DNA of 5,905 nucleotides from Parcubacteria group bacterium. Its GTDB lineage: Bacteria > Patescibacteriota > Minisyncoccia > Phycocordibacterales > UBA12088. The DNA is taken from positions 1-5,905 of the forward strand of contig JAKFXP010000017.1 of NCBI GenBank assembly GCA_021731325.1, given 5' to 3'. The notes under the pieces were generated by a model that saw only the letters and a list, made by a program, of their open reading frames with translations, ran no database searches and was not told where the DNA came from. The position numbers and the translations under genes are program-made. Each line of letters begins with the position of its first letter. Position 1 is the stretch's first letter. Below are positions 5,182 to 5,905 of the stretch, piece after piece.

Positions 5182-5230
5182 GTTCGGGGTTGAGTACCCA
5201 CGCGAGGTGTGATGAAAAGAGCAACAACCA

Positions 5231-5905
5231 CTACACGGCGGTTCCAACCGTTTCTCCAAGGATGCGACGCACTTCTTCGATAGTGGTAACACCCTCAAGT
5301 ACCTTAAGTATCGCATCTTCGTGCATCGACATGAAACCTTGCTTGCGCGCAACCTCCTCCAACTCACGAATCGTGAGATTTTTTCGTATCGCATCTTCAA
5401 CATCGCGCGTGCTCTGAATGATTTCATAGACACCAATACGTCCTTTATATCCCACCTCTCCCTCCGGAGCATCTTCAACCCACATAGTGCTCGTGTTTGC
5501 GGGGATAAGGCTTTTGTCATGGAGCCCTGCAAGCACGCGGTCAATAAATTCCTTATCACGCCCCTCAATAGGCACGGCGCGCTTTTTTGCTGGATCTAAG
5601 GTGCGCACTAAACGTTGCGCCATAACCATATTCACTGCACTCCCCACAATATTTGCCGCAACCCCAATGTCAATAAGTCGCGTGTACGCACCCGCGGCGT
5701 TGTTGGTGTGTAGGGTGGAGAATACTAGGTGTCCGGTAAGTGCGGCGTGTATCGCTGTTGAAGCAACTTCTTCGTCACGGATCTCACCAACCATGATCAT
5801 GTCGGGGTCTTGTCGGAGAGCACTCCGCAGACCTGACGCAAACGTGTATTCTTTGTGATTAACCTGCGTTTGCACAATCCCCGCAAGATGGTACTCAATT
5901 GGGTC
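5231..5905 (-). CDS. pilB: Type IV pilus assembly ATPase PilB (GspE family), N-terminus cut by window edge
   Basis: This is the C-terminal 224 residues of the hexameric cytoplasmic ATPase that powers pilus extension or the related type II secretion pseudopilus. The fragment opens in the Asp-box region (DPIEY), then [15 protein letters not shown] (21-35), the Walker B-like segment [12 protein letters not shown] (Glu41) and the His box [16 protein letters not shown] (57-72). Later come [21 protein letters not shown] and a normal C-terminus ([13 protein letters not shown]). Walker A would lie upstream, beyond base 5905. The four-cysteine zinc-binding insertion of classical PilB/GspE is missing: the fragment has no cysteine, and the usual site reads [11 protein letters not shown]. 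Extension ATPase is preferred over the retraction ATPase PilT because of the long insert between QRLVR and GRIGVYE. In CPR bacteria type IV pili are linked to DNA uptake and host attachment. Confidence 0.93.
   Translation of the reverse strand, partial: DPIEYHLAGIVQTQVNHKEYTFASGLRSALRQDPDMIMVGEIRDEEVASTAIHAALTGHLVFSTLHTNNAAGAYTRLIDIGVAANIVGSAVNMVMAQRLVRTLDPAKKRAVPIEGRDKEFIDRVLAGLHDKSLIPANTSTMWVEDAPEGEVGYKGRIGVYEIIQSTRDVEDAIRKNLTIRELEEVARKQGFMSMHEDAILKVLEGVTTIEEVRRILGETVGTAV

Noticed and set aside
5182..5568. Upper part of a 199-residue minus-strand open frame (4969-5568)
   Set aside because: It is a shadow of the PilB frame, with an Arg/Leu/Ser-rich random composition. Only the portion inside the gap is considered as a possible gene.

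Overview
The window looks like chromosomal DNA of a Patescibacteria/CPR bacterium, most likely of the Parcubacteria lineage. The main clue is a tandem pair of short two-helix TrbC/VirB2-like proteins with a 'FIMSAGDEK...GKQKM-WGI-GLF' core, a family I associate with these genomes. The type IV pilus ATPase and the compact gene packing fit the same view. The placement is inferred from protein style, not from a marker gene. TAA, TAG and TGA all appear as plausible stops and no major gene has an in-frame TGA, so the standard bacterial code fits.

Layout. Bases 1-1984 (minus) hold a class A penicillin-binding protein whose C-terminus runs off the left edge. Bases 2067-2103 are a strong hairpin terminator that closes a small, very acidic gene (2115-2300, minus). 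Bases 2399-2896 (minus) are ruvC, preceded by a small membrane-protein gene (2893-3078, minus) that overlaps it by ATGA. A divergent promoter region (3079-3193) follows. Two tandem pilin-like genes (3194-3541 and 3550-3921, plus) share a 106-bp core with one silent mismatch. They run tail to tail into ruvB (3911-4933, minus), with the coding ends overlapping by 11 bp. Bases 4934-5230 have no certain gene but contain an open frame (4969-5181, minus) that could be a small protein or a pilin-tail remnant. Bases 5231-5905 (minus) are the C-terminal half of a PilB/GspE-type ATPase that runs off the right edge.

Functional themes. Holliday-junction processing is represented by RuvC and RuvB, which are separated by the pilin pair; RuvA is not in the window. 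Cell-wall synthesis is represented by the PBP. Surface appendages are represented by PilB and the VirB2-like pair, but nothing shows that these two belong to one machine.

The points most worth a second look are: the sharply bounded near-identity between the tandem pilin genes, which suggests gene conversion; the lack of a convincing Shine-Dalgarno sequence at any visible start, with -10-like boxes 7-8 nt before several ATGs, which suggests leaderless mRNAs; the small membrane protein coupled to ruvC; and the unassigned frame between pilB and ruvB. I see no clearly new multi-gene system, and no CRISPR array, tRNA, rRNA or insertion sequence.
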